From Bradyrhizobium sp. dw_411 (lineage in GTDB: Bacteria > Pseudomonadota > Alphaproteobacteria > Rhizobiales > Xanthobacteraceae): a stretch of 64,000 nucleotides of DNA. The stretch covers positions 62,001-126,000 of the forward strand of contig NZ_JAAVUY010000019.1 in the NCBI RefSeq assembly GCF_018449695.1, read 5' to 3'. Positions 49,905-58,009 of the stretch are shown piece after piece (position 1 is the first letter of the stretch; the number at the start of each line of letters is the position of its first letter). The notes under the pieces are model-generated. The model did no database searches, was not told the origin of the DNA, and was given only the letters and a program-made list of their open reading frames with translations. The position numbers were made by a program, and so were the translations under genes.

Positions 49905-50195
49905 TCACCACCAGGCGCTGTCCGATGACTTCGCAGGCGGTCGTGCAACGCTATTGCCGTTGCTCGCCGGTCCGGCGGTGACATGGGCATAGAGCGAGGC
50001 AAGCTGCGTCAGGCCGACGTCCTTGTAGGTCAGGATGGCGACCGCGCCTGAAAGCGTCAGAACAGTGATGTAAAACACCGCCACGCCGCGCAGCCACGCG
50101 CGGTAGGTGGCGCGCTCTTGCGGATTGGCGTCACGATAATTGGCCGCCGACAATCCGTTGGAACAGTGACCCGCATCGTCGCCATCACCAAGCAT
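49905..50195 (-). CDS. Small single-helix membrane protein (96 aa)
   Basis: ATG 50195 follows GGAGG; an in-frame ATG four codons upstream is less likely. A Lys/Arg-containing segment (ANPQERATYRAWLRG) leads into one helix, VAVFYITVLTLSGAVAILTYK, and a Pro/Ala-rich end. Function unknown. It converges with the Popeye-like gene. The following 301 bp (50196-50496) contain no gene that I can support. Confidence 0.6.
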   Translation of the reverse strand: MLGDGDDAGHCSNGLSAANYRDANPQERATYRAWLRGVAVFYITVLTLSGAVAILTYKDVGLTQLASLYAHVTAGPASNGNSVARPPAKSSDSAWW

Positions 50196-50496
50196 GCCAA
50201 CCTCCATAGGCCGAAGTTGCCGCCGAGAATATGATCGGTGAATACCACTTTGCTCGGCTGGTGAATGTGAACTCGTTCACACCGGTGCAAACTCGTTGGT
50301 GCCCGGCCCCGCGACCGCCAATTCGAAAAAAATCCGTCGCACTTTTCGAAAATTGATGGCTATATTGAAAAGTTTTCTGATTTCATTTGCGAAATCGTAA
50401 TATCGGCGTCCTCTGAATATTCCGATGCACAGGCCGCGAACCGACGCCGCCCGTGCCTGGAATTGCGCATGATCGTTCTTTCAGGGAGGATTTCGG

Positions 50497-50682
50497 ATGA
50501 ATTTCGTGGCCGCAGTGTTGCTTGTGCTGTCGGGCCTTTTCTACGCCGCCGATCATCATGAGATCGGCTCGCTCGGCGACCAGATGTGCCGTTATGGCAG
50601 CACGTTTTGCGATCACCCCAGTTGGGTTTTCGTCGGCGCCGTTCTCGCCGCGCTCTGGGGCACGTTCGTGAGCATTCGTTAG
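50497..50682 (+). CDS. Small membrane protein (61 aa)
   Basis: ATG 50497 has a strong GGGAGGATTTCGG ribosome site. The protein has two hydrophobic segments, NFVAAVLLVLSGLFYAADHH and SWVFVGAVLAALWGTFVSI, joined by a loop with two cysteines (QMCRYGSTFC). Function unknown. Confidence 0.65.
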   Translation: MNFVAAVLLVLSGLFYAADHHEIGSLGDQMCRYGSTFCDHPSWVFVGAVLAALWGTFVSIR

Positions 50683-50769
50683 TTTACCAGTTCGCTCGGA
50701 TCGCCGTGGTATCTGCGGTGCCCTGATGGTTCAGACCCGCGAAGGATGCAGCTACCGCGTCACGGCCCG

Positions 50770-51060
50770 CTACCGCGTGACGGGATCAGCGGGCTGTGCG
50801 GGCTTTGGGCCCGGCGGTGTGGGTTCGATTTCCCGCTTCGGTTCGGTCGGCGTCACCTGCGCGCCGACGGCGTGGGCGGCGGCGCCGGTGGTCTGGTAAT
50901 TGGCGACTTCGGCAGGCTGCACCTGGGGATGGTTCCACGGCCCGTGATCGACAAGCAGCATCGCGAGCAGGCCGAACACGGCGACGGCAGACGCGACCGT
51001 CACGGGTTGAACACCCCTGTATCTCGGCTTCGGCTGTTTCTCTGGCTGTTTTCCGGCCAT
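50770..51060 (-). CDS. Small membrane-anchored proline-rich protein (96 aa)
   Basis: ATG 51060 has GAGGAA upstream. A basic start (KQPEKQPKPRYRG) precedes one helix, VTVASAVAVFGLLAMLLVDH, and a proline-rich outer tail ending PKPAQPADPVTR. This single-anchor layout with a Pro/Glu tail is frequent in rhizobial hypothetical proteins. Function unknown. It lies 77 bp past the arginase stop on the same strand. Confidence 0.6.
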   Translation of the reverse strand: MAGKQPEKQPKPRYRGVQPVTVASAVAVFGLLAMLLVDHGPWNHPQVQPAEVANYQTTGAAAHAVGAQVTPTEPKREIEPTPPGPKPAQPADPVTR

Positions 51061-51137
51061 GCTTTCCTCACCTGAAGATTTCCCTTGTGAGGTCAATCGC
51101 GCGCGGCGGCGATGGTTCCAGGTTCCGTCGGCGTTCC

Positions 51138-52109
51138 CTACCGTCCGATCGCGTTGGTCGGCGTTGGCCGATCGGTGATCTGCTGGCCGAACAGGCTGCC
51201 GATCAGTTCGACCGCGGTGCGTGCGGTACGGCCGCGCTCGTCGAGGAACGGATTGAGCTCCACGATATCGACGGACCGCACCAGTCCGGAATCATGCAGC
51301 AACTCCATTATCAGATGCGCCTCGCGATAGGTCGCGCCCCCCGGCACCGTGGTGCCGACACCGGGCGCCAGACCCGGATCAAGGAAATCCACATCGAAGG
51401 AGACATGCAGCACGCCACCGCGCGCCTTCACCTTGTCGATGACGCGGCGGATCAGGACCCCGACGCCGAATTCGTCGATCTGGCGCATATCGGCGACGCT
51501 GATCCGGCGCTCGCGCAGCAGGTCCATTTCCAGCCGGTCGATCGAGCGCGCGCCGAAACATTCGAGCTGGTCGGGGTCGATCGAGGCGCGCGGCTCCTGC
51601 CCGAGAAGGCCGTCGAGCCCGGGCTCGCCGCACAGAAAGGCCGCCGACATCCCGTGCATATTGCCGGTGATCGTCGTCGCCGGCGTGTTGTAATCGGTAT
51701 GCGCATCCAGCCACAGCACGAACAGCTCACGGTTCTGCTCGCGGCAATGACGCGCGATCCCGTTGACCGATCCCATCGAGAGCGAATGATCGCCGCCGAG
51801 AAAAATCGGGATCACACCGGTGCGCGCGAGCTGATAGGCCTGCGCGCTCAGGGTGCGTATCCAGCGCTGGATTTCCCGGTAGTGTTTTGTATTCTCGGGC
51901 ACGGCGTCGTCGAGCTCGGTGACCGCGTCGATTCTGAGATCGCCGTGATCCCTGACCTCAAAGCCGAGCCCGCCAAGCAGCGTCACCAGTCCGGCGGTGC
52001 GCAACGCCGCCGGCCCCATCAGGGTGCCGCGCTGCGACGCGCCGATCTCGATCGGCGTGCCGAGCACGGCGATTTGCTTCGGCATGTCTGAGGTGTCGGC
52101 GTCGATCAC
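51138..52109 (-). CDS. rocF: Arginase
   Basis: 323 residues from GTG 52109, seven bases after GGAGG; a TTG 11 codons upstream is less likely. The binuclear manganese site is complete: IFLGGDHSLSMG, LWLDAHTDYN, HGMSAAFL, SFDVDFLDPGLAPG and VELNPFLDERGRT. These are arginase rather than agmatinase signatures (SFDVDFLDP-PG-GT). The enzyme splits arginine to ornithine and urea in the cytoplasm. No urease or ornithine-pathway genes are adjacent. Immediately downstream lies an unrelated small membrane protein. Confidence 0.92.
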   Translation of the reverse strand: MIDADTSDMPKQIAVLGTPIEIGASQRGTLMGPAALRTAGLVTLLGGLGFEVRDHGDLRIDAVTELDDAVPENTKHYREIQRWIRTLSAQAYQLARTGVIPIFLGGDHSLSMGSVNGIARHCREQNRELFVLWLDAHTDYNTPATTITGNMHGMSAAFLCGEPGLDGLLGQEPRASIDPDQLECFGARSIDRLEMDLLRERRISVADMRQIDEFGVGVLIRRVIDKVKARGGVLHVSFDVDFLDPGLAPGVGTTVPGGATYREAHLIMELLHDSGLVRSVDIVELNPFLDERGRTARTAVELIGSLFGQQITDRPTPTNAIGR

Positions 52110-52198
52110 GAAAGGACCTCCGGGCTGATCCAATACCTGCAACGAATCTTCGCCGGAGGACAGCGCGAAGTTTCAGCGTCCCGCCCACACTCCACCAT

Positions 52199-52229
52199 AA
52201 AAAAAGCCCCGGACGATGCCGGGGCTTTT
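52199..52229 (-). terminator. Intrinsic terminator after the Omp31-like gene
   Basis: GCCCCGG and CCGGGGC pair around ACGATG, with a seven-base A tract on the left (a T run on the minus strand) and T4 on the right. It lies 39 bp past the barrel gene's stop and would end that transcript. Confidence 0.85.
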
Positions 52230-52267
52230 GGACTTTCAGGTTTTTGGACCGCAAGTTTCGGGAGAAC

Positions 52268-53107
52268 TCAGTACTTCGCGACCACCGGGCCGTTGAAGAT
52301 GTAGTTCAGGCCGACACGCACAATGTTGTCGGTGAAGTGCGACGAATAGGAGACTGCGCCGGTGGTGCGGACCGGCACCAGAATTCCGGTGGCGACGATC
52401 GGACCGGCGCTGACGGTGCCGAGATCCATGTAGAGATATTCGAGCTTCCAGGTCCAGTTGCTGACGATGCGGCCTTCGACGCCGGCACCGGCGGTCCAAC
52501 CCGACCGGGTCGACGACGTGCCGGGGAACGTGACGGTGGTGGCAATGCCTGCGGCGGTGTTTCCGGTGACGCTGCCATCGGTCTTGACTTGACCGTAGGC
52601 AAAACCGCCGGTCCCGTACAGAAGCAGGTTCGGCGTCGCCAGGATGCCGGCGCGCGCGCGCGCGGTGCCGAACCAGTCCAGCTTCTGGGTCAGAGTGGAT
52701 GTAATGTTGCTGCCATCATTGGCGCAGGCCACGCAGGTGAAGAGCGACGATCCACGCTCGCCACTGCCCTGAATGTCGGTTTCGAGGCCGAACAGCCAAT
52801 TGGACATTTGCCAGTTGTAACCGAACTGGCCGCCGCCGATCACGCCATTAACGTCGTTGTTGGCCGAGCTGGTGACCAGGCCCACGCCGGTGGTCGCGCG
52901 CGAGAGCGTCTCGCTATTGTTCGACCTGCCCCAGCTATAGCCAACGTTGCCGCCGAGATAGAAGCCGCTCCAGTTGAAGCCGGGATCCACATAGACCGGC
53001 GCCTTGGTGTAGGTACGGGCGGGCAAATCCGCTGCCGATGCCGCGGTGACGCCAGCCAGCGCGAAGGCAACAAGGGCGGCTGCCGCAATGAATTTTGCAT
53101 TTCGCAT
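52268..53107 (-). CDS. Omp31/Omp25-like outer-membrane beta-barrel protein
   Basis: 279 residues from ATG 53107 with GGAG upstream. The signal peptide KFIAAAALVAFALAGVTAASA is cut before DLPARTYTKAPV, a sequence standard for rhizobial Omp31-type proteins. The eight-stranded barrel begins NWSGFYLGGNVGYSWG and passes through GGGQFGYNWQMSNWLFGLETD, ARARAGILATPNLLLYGTGGFAYG and WTWKLEYLYMDLG. The final segment NIVRVGLNYIFNGPVVAKY gives the C-terminal strand. It is a structural envelope protein of unknown specific role. Confidence 0.93.
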   Translation of the reverse strand: MRNAKFIAAAALVAFALAGVTAASAADLPARTYTKAPVYVDPGFNWSGFYLGGNVGYSWGRSNNSETLSRATTGVGLVTSSANNDVNGVIGGGQFGYNWQMSNWLFGLETDIQGSGERGSSLFTCVACANDGSNITSTLTQKLDWFGTARARAGILATPNLLLYGTGGFAYGQVKTDGSVTGNTAAGIATTVTFPGTSSTRSGWTAGAGVEGRIVSNWTWKLEYLYMDLGTVSAGPIVATGILVPVRTTGAVSYSSHFTDNIVRVGLNYIFNGPVVAKY

Positions 53108-53414
53108 GATTTGATCTCCAATAAGAACGCCGTCGGAAAACTTGGAATTCACCGTAATCATCCAGCCGCGCGGCGCTATTGTTTCTCGATGTTTCCAGAC
53201 AATATCGGGGCGGATTTTCGCCTTGTGTTGCATAAAAAGCGCGGAATGGAATCGGTCTAAACTGCTTATTTATCAATCATTTACCATCACAGAAATGTCG
53301 CACGAAGCGTGCGGTATTGCGTGACGGATGAGACGGCGCGGTCGCCATTTGCAGATACGCGCAGATTACGAATCAGCCGATAGTGGCAATCTGGAAATCA
53401 CCGACGCCGATCCT

Positions 53415-53467
53415 GCATCGAACATCCACGCATCGAACGTCCAAGCACCGAACGTCCAAGCATCGTG
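53415..53467. repeat. 15-bp tandem repeat running into the TPR-ATP-grasp start codon
   Basis: GCATCGAACATCCAC, GCATCGAACGTCCAA and GCACCGAACGTCCAA are followed by a partial GCATCGTG, whose GTG is the annotated start codon. In the gene's frame the units would read IE(H/R)P(R/S). The stretch 53108-53414 upstream shows no gene. Confidence 0.85.
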
Positions 53468-54970
53468 ACCGCCCGCAAACAGAACGCAACTTCTCCCCCT
53501 GCTGCCGATGGCAGCGGCTGGGGTCCCCGGCTGGCGCAGGAAGCGCGGCTGCGGCAGCTCGAGAAAATGCTGGTGCACCGGCGCAGCGACGCCGATGCGG
53601 CCGATACCGAAATCGAACGCGCGGTGCTGCTCGGCGCGCTCGACCGGCGGCAGGAAGCGCAGCAGGCTTTCATCGAATTGTTGCAGCGGCTGCCGACGCA
53701 TTTCAGCGCGCTCAACGAATTCGGCACATTGCTCACGAGCATGGGCGCGATCGACGCCGCCTGCCGGGTCTATGCGGAAGCGATCACGCATCACCCCGAA
53801 AATCCGATGGGCCATGTCAATCTCGCCAATCTGCTGTTGCGCGCCAACAAGCACGAGCAGGCGCGCGGGCATTATGAAGCGGCGCTGAAAGCCGATCCGG
53901 ATCACGCCGGCGCGCATCAGGGCCTCGGCGCGGTTCTGGCCGACAATGGCGATCGCGATGGCGCGCAGGAACATTTTCGGAAAGGCTTTCGCGGTCACGC
54001 GATCTCGACATTGCCCTATCGCGGCACCAAGCCGCCGATCGCGCTGTTGCAACTGGTCTCCTCCGGCGGCGGCAATATCCCGACCGCGTCGTTTCTGGAC
54101 GACTGCGTCTTCCTGACCTCGGTGATCGTGACCGATCATCTCGATCCGTCGCTCCCGCTGCCGCCGCATCAACTGATCTTCAACACCATCGGCGATGCGG
54201 ATCTGTGCGAGCCCGCGCTCGAGGCAGCGACACGCCTGATTGCGCGCAGTTCGGCACCCGTCATCAACGATCCCGGCGCTGTCATGAAGACCGGCCGCAT
54301 CAGCAATGCGCACAGGCTCGGCAGCGTGCCCGGCGTCGTAACCCCGCGCACCATCGCGATCCCACGCGATGTCCTTGCCGGCCCCGGCGGCACGGACACG
54401 ATCGCGGATCGTCAATTCAGCTTTCCGCTATTGCTGCGTTCCCCCGGCTATCACACCGGCCGCAATTTCATTATCGTCGAGAACGCCAGCGATTTACCCG
54501 CGGCCGCCGCAAGCCTGCCCGGCAGCGATCTGCTGGTGATCGAATATCTCGACGCCCGCGGCCCTGACGGCAGCGCGCGCAAATTCCGGGTGATGATGAT
54601 CGGCGGCAAAATCTATCCGCTGCATCTGGCGATCTCGCGCGACTGGAAAGTGCATTACTTCACCTCCGACATGGCCGACAAACCGGACCATCGGCTGGAG
54701 GAAGCGAAGTTTCTCGCCGACATGCCGGCGGTGCTCGGCGACAAGGCCACGCGCGCGCTGGAAGGAATCCGCGACGCGCTCGGCCTCGATTATGCCGGCA
54801 TCGATTTCGGTGTGAATGCCGACGGTGATCTCCTGCTGTTCGAAGCCAACGCCACCATGGTGATTGCGGTACCCGACAATGACGAGCGCTGGGCCTATCG
54901 GCGCACCGCGATTACCAGAATACTCGATGCGGTCGTGGCGATGATCCGGCAGAAAGCCGCTGCAGCCTGA
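53465..54970 (+). CDS. TPR-ATP-grasp fusion protein of unknown substrate
   Basis: 501 residues. Residues about 62-176 form TPR helices (HFSALNEFGTLLTSMGAIDAACRVYAEAI, NPMGHVNLANLLLRANKHEQARGHYEAAL). Residues 190-500 have an ATP-grasp fold: FPLLLRSPGYHTG for the ATP loop, DLLVIEYLDARG, and the Mg-site strand GIDFGVNADGDLLLFEANATM with D447, E460 and N462. ATP-grasp enzymes activate a carboxylate as acyl phosphate and join it to an amine, as in glutathione or RimK-type ligation. The substrate is unknown; TPR may recruit a peptide or protein. GTG 53465 lies in a 15-bp tandem repeat without ribosome site and the frame is open back to 53384, so the start is uncertain. No partner genes adjoin. Confidence 0.8.
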   Translation: MTARKQNATSPPAADGSGWGPRLAQEARLRQLEKMLVHRRSDADAADTEIERAVLLGALDRRQEAQQAFIELLQRLPTHFSALNEFGTLLTSMGAIDAACRVYAEAITHHPENPMGHVNLANLLLRANKHEQARGHYEAALKADPDHAGAHQGLGAVLADNGDRDGAQEHFRKGFRGHAISTLPYRGTKPPIALLQLVSSGGGNIPTASFLDDCVFLTSVIVTDHLDPSLPLPPHQLIFNTIGDADLCEPALEAATRLIARSSAPVINDPGAVMKTGRISNAHRLGSVPGVVTPRTIAIPRDVLAGPGGTDTIADRQFSFPLLLRSPGYHTGRNFIIVENASDLPAAAASLPGSDLLVIEYLDARGPDGSARKFRVMMIGGKIYPLHLAISRDWKVHYFTSDMADKPDHRLEEAKFLADMPAVLGDKATRALEGIRDALGLDYAGIDFGVNADGDLLLFEANATMVIAVPDNDERWAYRRTAITRILDAVVAMIRQKAAAA

Positions 54971-55208
54971 CGTGGCCTGACGGACCTTGGTCGCATGCCG
55001 CCGCCGGTGGCTTTTCGCCCGCAGCCCTCGACATTTCCCCCTCGATCGACCAATAAAAGCCTGCTTTCCGCACCTATGCGCCAAACGCATAGGTATCGCG
55101 GGGCACAACAGGTTTCGCAAAATTAATCCAGCGCCATCCGGTCGGAACTCGAACCTGGCGCGTTTCACTCATATCTAAAGAAGTAGAGAAGTGACCGGGA
55201 CGGAAACC

Positions 55209-56048
55209 ATGAAAAGGGCGTTTGCCATACTGGCCTGCGTCTGCGCTCTCATTGCCGGCGTCTATTTTGCCGCCAGCAAATGGGCCATTCGACACGACAC
55301 TTTAAGCCTCTACGACACCGCGCGGTCGCGGCCGATCGCGGTGGATCTGGCCGTGCGCCGGGATTTCGAGGCGCGGGCCGATGCCGGTTACGCCAACCTT
55401 GCGGTCGCGATCATCAGCAACGGCAACACCGTCAAGAACACCGAGTATTCGTTTCTGGCCAACGTGCTTGCGGCGCGGGGATATCTGGTCGCGAGCATTC
55501 AGCAGGATAATCCCGACGATCCGCCGCTGGTGACCACGCCCGGCATGCCCTATGTCGGCCGCGAGCCGGTCTATCATCGCGGCGAAGCCAACATCCTGTT
55601 CGTGCGCGAGCAGTTGCAAAAGCTGGAGCCGAACGCCGACTACGATCATTTGACCATGGTCGGCCATTCCAATGGCGGCGACGTCTCGATGTATTTCGCG
55701 TCCCACCACCCGGAGCTAATCTCGAAGGTGATCACGCTGGATAATCTGCGCGTGCCGTTCGTGGTCAGCGACAAGATGAAGATCCTGTCGTTCCGCTCCC
55801 ACGACCCGAACTTCCAGACCGATCCCGGCGTGCTGCCGACCCCGCAGCAGGCCAAGACGGATGGTATCGATATCGTCAACACCCAGTTCCAGCACACCTG
55901 GATGAGCGACCGCGGCCCTGACTCCGCAAAGGAGATGATCCAGTCGACGCTCGATCACTTCCTCGGCGACAGCGCCGCCAGCGATCTCTCTCCAGCCCCG
56001 ACCGACAAGCCGCTGATCGGCCAGTTGGGACCGGGACCTTATCCATAA
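55209..56048 (+). CDS. Exported alpha/beta hydrolase
   Basis: 279 residues from ATG 55209 after GGGACGGA. A signal or anchor helix (RAFAILACVCALIAGVYFAAS) precedes the hydrolase: NLAVAIISNGNTVKNTEYSFLANVLAARGYLVASIQQD for the first strands and the nucleophile elbow VGHSNGGDVS with Ser in GHSNG. HTWMSDRGPDS may supply the late His. The protein resembles chlorophyllase-like or prolyl-oligopeptidase-derived lipases of the periplasm; substrate unknown. A bidirectional terminator separates it from the convergent Do protease. Confidence 0.82.
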   Translation: MKRAFAILACVCALIAGVYFAASKWAIRHDTLSLYDTARSRPIAVDLAVRRDFEARADAGYANLAVAIISNGNTVKNTEYSFLANVLAARGYLVASIQQDNPDDPPLVTTPGMPYVGREPVYHRGEANILFVREQLQKLEPNADYDHLTMVGHSNGGDVSMYFASHHPELISKVITLDNLRVPFVVSDKMKILSFRSHDPNFQTDPGVLPTPQQAKTDGIDIVNTQFQHTWMSDRGPDSAKEMIQSTLDHFLGDSAASDLSPAPTDKPLIGQLGPGPYP

Positions 56049-56084
56049 GGTGTTTCGAACGCCTGTCTCGAAACCCCGGACGCG

Positions 56085-56122
56085 AAAAGACCGCCAGCAC
56101 GCGATGCGCACTGGCGGCCTTT
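56085..56122. terminator. Bidirectional intrinsic terminator
   Basis: CCGCCAG and CTGGCGG pair around CACGCGATGCGCA, with AAAAGA on the left and CCTTT on the right. It separates the hydrolase (plus) from the protease gene (minus), which converge here. Confidence 0.75.
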
Positions 56123-56134
56123 GGTTCGATGGTA

Positions 56135-57688
56135 TCAACCGTTTCCGAGCGGGATGGCCACGTAGTGCGAGCCGTTGGCGGAGCGAACGCGCATCAGAAC
56201 GCTGTTCTTGTTATCGGCGTGAGCGGTTTTGACCGCCTCGCTGATATCGCCGGGATTCGTCACGCTCTTTCCCGCCACTTCAAGGATCACGTCACCCTGC
56301 TTGAGGCCGCGCGTCGCCGCGTTGCTGTTCGGATCGACGCCGGTAACCACGACGCCGTTCTTGCCGGCGCCCGCGACCGAGCTTGCGGGCGCGACCGTCA
56401 GACCAAGCCGCGGAACATCGGCGCCGTGATCCGGAGTTGCGTTCGCTTCCTGCGTCGCCGGCAACTGACCCAGAGTCAGGTTGACGGCCTGCTCCTTGCC
56501 TTTGTGCAGGACGGTGAGCTTGACCGCCGCGCCGGGAGCGAGAGCGCCGATGCTACGGGCGAGTTCGCGGGGATCCTTGACCGCGTCACCGTTCACCGAG
56601 GTGATGACGTCGCCGGATTCGATGCCGGCCTTGGCCGCGGGGCCATTGGCCTGGGGCTCCAGCACCATCGCACCTTCGGCTTTCTTCATGCCGAGATTGT
56701 CCGCGATGTCCTGCGATACCGGCTGAATCTGAACGCCGATCCAGCCACGGGTGACGCTTCCGTTGTCCTTGAGCTGCGCGACCACGTTCTTCACGGTCGG
56801 AGCGGGAATCGAAAACGCGATGCCGACGCTGCCGCCCGAGGGAGAATAGATCGCGGTGTTCACGCCGACGACTTCGCCCTGCATGTTGAAGGCCGGTCCA
56901 CCCGAATTGCCTTTGTTGACCGGTGCGTCGATCTGAATGAAATCGTCATACGGGCCATTGCCGATGTCGCGGCCGCTGGCGGAAACGATGCCGGCGGTGA
57001 CGGTCCCACCGAGACCGAAGGGATTGCCGACCGCGAGCACCCAGTCGCCGATACGCGGCTTGCCGGCGGCGAGCTTCGCATACGGGAAGTCGGCGCCGCC
57101 TTCGACCTTGATCAGCGCCAGATCCGTGCGCGCATCCGTGCCGATCACCTTGGCAGTATAGGTCTTGCCATCGTCGGTCGTGACTTCGACCTTGTCCGCG
57201 CCGTCAACGACATGGTTGTTGGTCACGGCAAAGCCGTCCGGCGAGATGAAGAAGCCCGAGCCCTGCCCCATCATGACGCCATGACCGCCCTGACGGCCGT
57301 GCATTCCCGGCGGCGTGCCTTCGGGCCCGCCAAATTGACGGAAGAAACGCTCCATCGGCGAACCCGGCTGATCCGATCCGTCACTGCGATCGCTGACATC
57401 CGCGACCTTCTCTTTCATCGTCACCTTGACCGAGATTACCGACGGTTTGACGCGCTGTACGATGTCGGCGAAGCCTGTCGGCTGCGCGACTTTGCCGACA
57501 TCGGTGTTGACCTGGGCATGTGCCGGGCTGATGCCAAAGCCGCCGGAAGTGGAATCGAGGCCATAGGCGGCGACGCCCAGACCGGCAACGACCGAAGCCA
57601 TCAGCGCGACCTTGCGCGCGGAGAACAGACGGCGCCGCGCGCCTTGATGGTAGGGAACGGAAGAAAAATCGGATCGACGATCTGTCAT
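56135..57688 (-). CDS. degP: Do/HtrA-family periplasmic serine protease
   Basis: 517 residues. A membrane or signal segment (about 26-43, KVALMASVVAGLGVAAYG) precedes the trypsin-like domain with H159 in TNNHVVDGA, D189 in DARTDLALIKV and S262 in NKGNSGGPAFN, so the triad is complete. Two PDZ domains follow (GWIGVQIQPVSQ... and LGLTVAPASSV...). Such proteases degrade misfolded envelope proteins and act as chaperones. An unusual Gly/His/Met-rich insert (PPGMHGRQGGHGVMMGQG, about 127-144) sits just before the protease strands. ATG 57688 is the natural start; the 321-bp gap upstream (57689-58009) shows no gene. Confidence 0.95.
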   Translation of the reverse strand: MTDRRSDFSSVPYHQGARRRLFSARKVALMASVVAGLGVAAYGLDSTSGGFGISPAHAQVNTDVGKVAQPTGFADIVQRVKPSVISVKVTMKEKVADVSDRSDGSDQPGSPMERFFRQFGGPEGTPPGMHGRQGGHGVMMGQGSGFFISPDGFAVTNNHVVDGADKVEVTTDDGKTYTAKVIGTDARTDLALIKVEGGADFPYAKLAAGKPRIGDWVLAVGNPFGLGGTVTAGIVSASGRDIGNGPYDDFIQIDAPVNKGNSGGPAFNMQGEVVGVNTAIYSPSGGSVGIAFSIPAPTVKNVVAQLKDNGSVTRGWIGVQIQPVSQDIADNLGMKKAEGAMVLEPQANGPAAKAGIESGDVITSVNGDAVKDPRELARSIGALAPGAAVKLTVLHKGKEQAVNLTLGQLPATQEANATPDHGADVPRLGLTVAPASSVAGAGKNGVVVTGVDPNSNAATRGLKQGDVILEVAGKSVTNPGDISEAVKTAHADNKNSVLMRVRSANGSHYVAIPLGNG

Positions 57689-58009
57689 AGCAAGTCTCCA
57701 TGATTGAGGTCATCGCGCGGATCGCGCCAGATGATTGAGCTCAAGATGGAGTTTGCCGCCTTACCGCGTGCTGGCCGGGGAATTAAGGTTTTGCAACGAA
57801 CATTGGCGTCCTTGTAATAAATCGCGTCCGACTGTCGCAGCATTGCGATACAACGGCGCCCGCGCCGCTGCCAATCAAGCAAGCCGGCCTCAACACCGGC
57901 GTCCGGCCGGTTTGCCAACACGCCAAGGTTTTGTGAATATCGTGGCTGAGACAGATTGTCGCCCCTGCAACCTGCGGTATAAGTCCATACGCGGAATGGG
58001 CATCAAAAA

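Noticed and set aside
56129..57703. A 524-residue frame antisense to the Do protease
   Set aside because: The protease has a full catalytic triad and PDZ domains; the antisense frame has no recognisable motif.
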